Assembly (NCBI GenBank): GCA_009923795.1
Contig: RFSU01000029.1
Location: forward strand, 1-15,509
Origin: Sphingomonadaceae bacterium
GTDB taxonomy: Bacteria > Pseudomonadota > Alphaproteobacteria > Sphingomonadales > Sphingomonadaceae
DNA length: 15,509 bases
Reading direction: 5' to 3'
Part shown: positions 14,353-15,509 of the stretch, piece after piece
How the letters are laid out: the number at the start of each line of letters is the position of its first letter
How positions within the stretch are numbered: position 1 is the first letter of the stretch
The notes under the pieces: generated by a model
Seen by the model: the letters and a program-made list of their open reading frames with translations, nothing else
Database searches by the model: none
What the model was told of the DNA's origin: nothing
Position numbers and translations under genes: made by a program

Positions 14353-15509
14353 TTAATAATCTCTCGAGACGCGCACCGATGCAGCTTGTTCGCCAATGGT
14401 TGAGATGGTGGACAGGATCGAGAGCCAGCGCGTGACCTGAAACTCCGCCCGTGTTGCGGAATAACCCTGACCATCGGTCACAATCTCAACAAAGGTGCGC
14501 CGCGTGAGATATTTTCCTGCGGCAATTGAGGTGCGCTGACCCGTGGCCAAATCGGCGGGAAGAATGCGTAGTCGATCCAAGCCGATGGCTTTGCGCAGGG
14601 CATTAACTGGGTTGAGCCCGGCACCCCCTTGCATAGAGGCAATGGCCGCAGCCAACTGCACCGCTTCTGGAGCAGACAGGTTGGTGATGGAGGTGCCAAA
14701 GAGCAGCCGCGACAAAAGCTCTTCCTGCGGCAAGGCAGGCACGCTGGAGAATGCAAATTCGGGACGTTGCCCGGTGCCACCGACCCGGATGGTCGCGTTT
14801 AGGCCCTGTGTGTCCCCGCCCGCAACAATATCCAGCAGGGGATCGGGTGGGCTTTCTCCCCGAAAGCGGATCGCCCCACGCTGCAAATCAAACCGCCGTC
14901 CGGAAAACTCATAATTCCCCCGCACCAGATCGGCCGTACCCGTAATCGTGGGCGCGAGGAGAGAGCCGGACAACACAAGGCTTGCCCGCCATTCACTATC
15001 CAGCCCTAAACCTTTCACCATCAACAAGCCGGGCGCATCTGCTTTGATGTCCAATGTCCAGGGCAGCGCCGATGTAACGATCGGCGCGTCAACCCGTCCT
15101 TCATTCAGCTCCATCACGTTCAGGCGGGGCACGGCCGCTGCCATGTCTGATCTGCCCAGAACATAAAGGCTGCGCGTGAGCCGAACCGACCCCTTGATCG
15201 TTCCGCCCGCAGAGTTGGAGACAATGCGCAAGGGGCCAGTGATATTCGCCCCTAAATCATCGCGCGCGATAATCTGGGCATTTTCGGCATCGACCGATAA
15301 ATCCATGGCGCGCTGCCCGGCGGCAAAATTGACTGTGCCTGACCCATTGACCCGTCCGCCCCGACCCGCATTGGCCGCAAAGCTCTCTATTGCCAGCTGA
15401 GCCCCATCAAATCTGCCAAAGGCCGTGACATTGGTAAGCACCATGCCAAGTGCCGGGCTTTCAATTCGGCCCGACGCTGTGCGGACCGACCCGCGAATAA
15501 GGGGATCAG
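14353..15509 (-). CDS. tamB: Translocation and assembly module subunit TamB, C-terminal part (runs off right edge)
   Basis: The last 384 or so residues of a TamB/DUF490 (AsmA-like, bridge-like lipid transfer) protein; the frame is open to the right edge, so the N-terminal membrane anchor and most of the protein are missing. TamB spans the periplasm and, with outer-membrane TamA, has been linked to insertion of outer-membrane proteins and to phospholipid transport. Seen: repeating beta-strand patterns; the family-typical GNYEFSGRRFDLQRGAIRF followed by DPLLDIVA; the proline-rich RPEFAFSSVPALPQEELLSR; LLFGTSITNLSAPEAVQLAA; and a terminal beta-rich segment ending in VSRDY. An aromatic last residue is common where the tail docks on an outer-membrane barrel. 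Any tamA partner would lie to the right, outside the window. It is convergent with the PEPxxWA gene and shares its terminator hairpin. Confidence 0.9.
   Translation of the reverse strand, partial: DPLIRGSVRTASGRIESPALGMVLTNVTAFGRFDGAQLAIESFAANAGRGGRVNGSGTVNFAAGQRAMDLSVDAENAQIIARDDLGANITGPLRIVSNSAGGTIKGSVRLTRSLYVLGRSDMAAAVPRLNVMELNEGRVDAPIVTSALPWTLDIKADAPGLLMVKGLGLDSEWRASLVLSGSLLAPTITGTADLVRGNYEFSGRRFDLQRGAIRFRGESPPDPLLDIVAGGDTQGLNATIRVGGTGQRPEFAFSSVPALPQEELLSRLLFGTSITNLSAPEAVQLAAAIASMQGGAGLNPVNALRKAIGLDRLRILPADLATGQRTSIAAGKYLTRRTFVEIVTDGQGYSATRAEFQVTRWLSILSTISTIGEQAASVRVSRDY

Noticed and set aside
1..15509. CRISPR arrays, tRNA genes, insertion sequences, phage or defence genes
   Set aside because: None seen: no regularly spaced repeats, no tRNA-like cloverleaf, no transposase or integrase motifs, and nearly all sequence is assigned to core genes.

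Overview
The window looks like ordinary chromosomal core from an alphaproteobacterium, most probably a member of the Sphingomonadales. The reasons are the PEPxxWA form of the C-terminal sorting signal, the gene order serC-serA-hisZ-purA, an RNA leader in front of serC of a type known from alphaproteobacteria, and a palindromic repeat whose arm sequence I remember as common in sphingomonad genomes. I cannot name the genus. No tRNA, rRNA, CRISPR array, insertion sequence or prophage gene was seen, and no gap between genes exceeds about 260 bases.

Layout, left to right. Positions 1-1616 (minus): the 5' part of the helicase gene hrpB, preceded by a long-chain polyprenyl diphosphate synthase gene (ubiquinone side chain) that ends 6 bases before it. 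Positions 1701-5864 (plus): a stand-alone chorismate mutase; a foldable intergenic spacer; a tightly overlapping trio encoding a zinc-finger-less DnaJ-type co-chaperone, a YihY/BrkB-family membrane protein and the enoyl-ACP reductase FabI; a hairpin; then chorismate synthase (aroC). Positions 5953-7218 (plus): a spinster-type MFS transporter. Its stop codon overlaps the stop codon of a convergent SAM-dependent methyltransferase (7215-7955, minus).

Positions 8074-13376 (minus): a biosynthetic cluster transcribed right to left, serC, serA, hisZ, purA. It encodes two enzymes of serine synthesis, the regulatory subunit of the first histidine enzyme, and the first enzyme of the AMP branch of purine synthesis. 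A structured leader that can pair with the ribosome binding site precedes serC, and a 75-base palindromic repeat sits between serC and serA. The cluster is linked by metabolism: serine feeds one-carbon units into purines, while histidine synthesis consumes ATP and PRPP and returns AICAR to purine synthesis.

Positions 13637-14296 (plus): a secreted PEPxxWA-CTERM protein with an export signal and a likely exosortase sorting tail, followed by a clear terminator. Positions 14353-15509 (minus): the C-terminal part of TamB, which runs off the right edge.

I found no convincing undescribed multi-gene system. The items most worth a second look are cis-acting: the serC leader, the serC/serA palindrome, the folded spacer between chorismate mutase and dnaJ, and the shared TTAA stop site.
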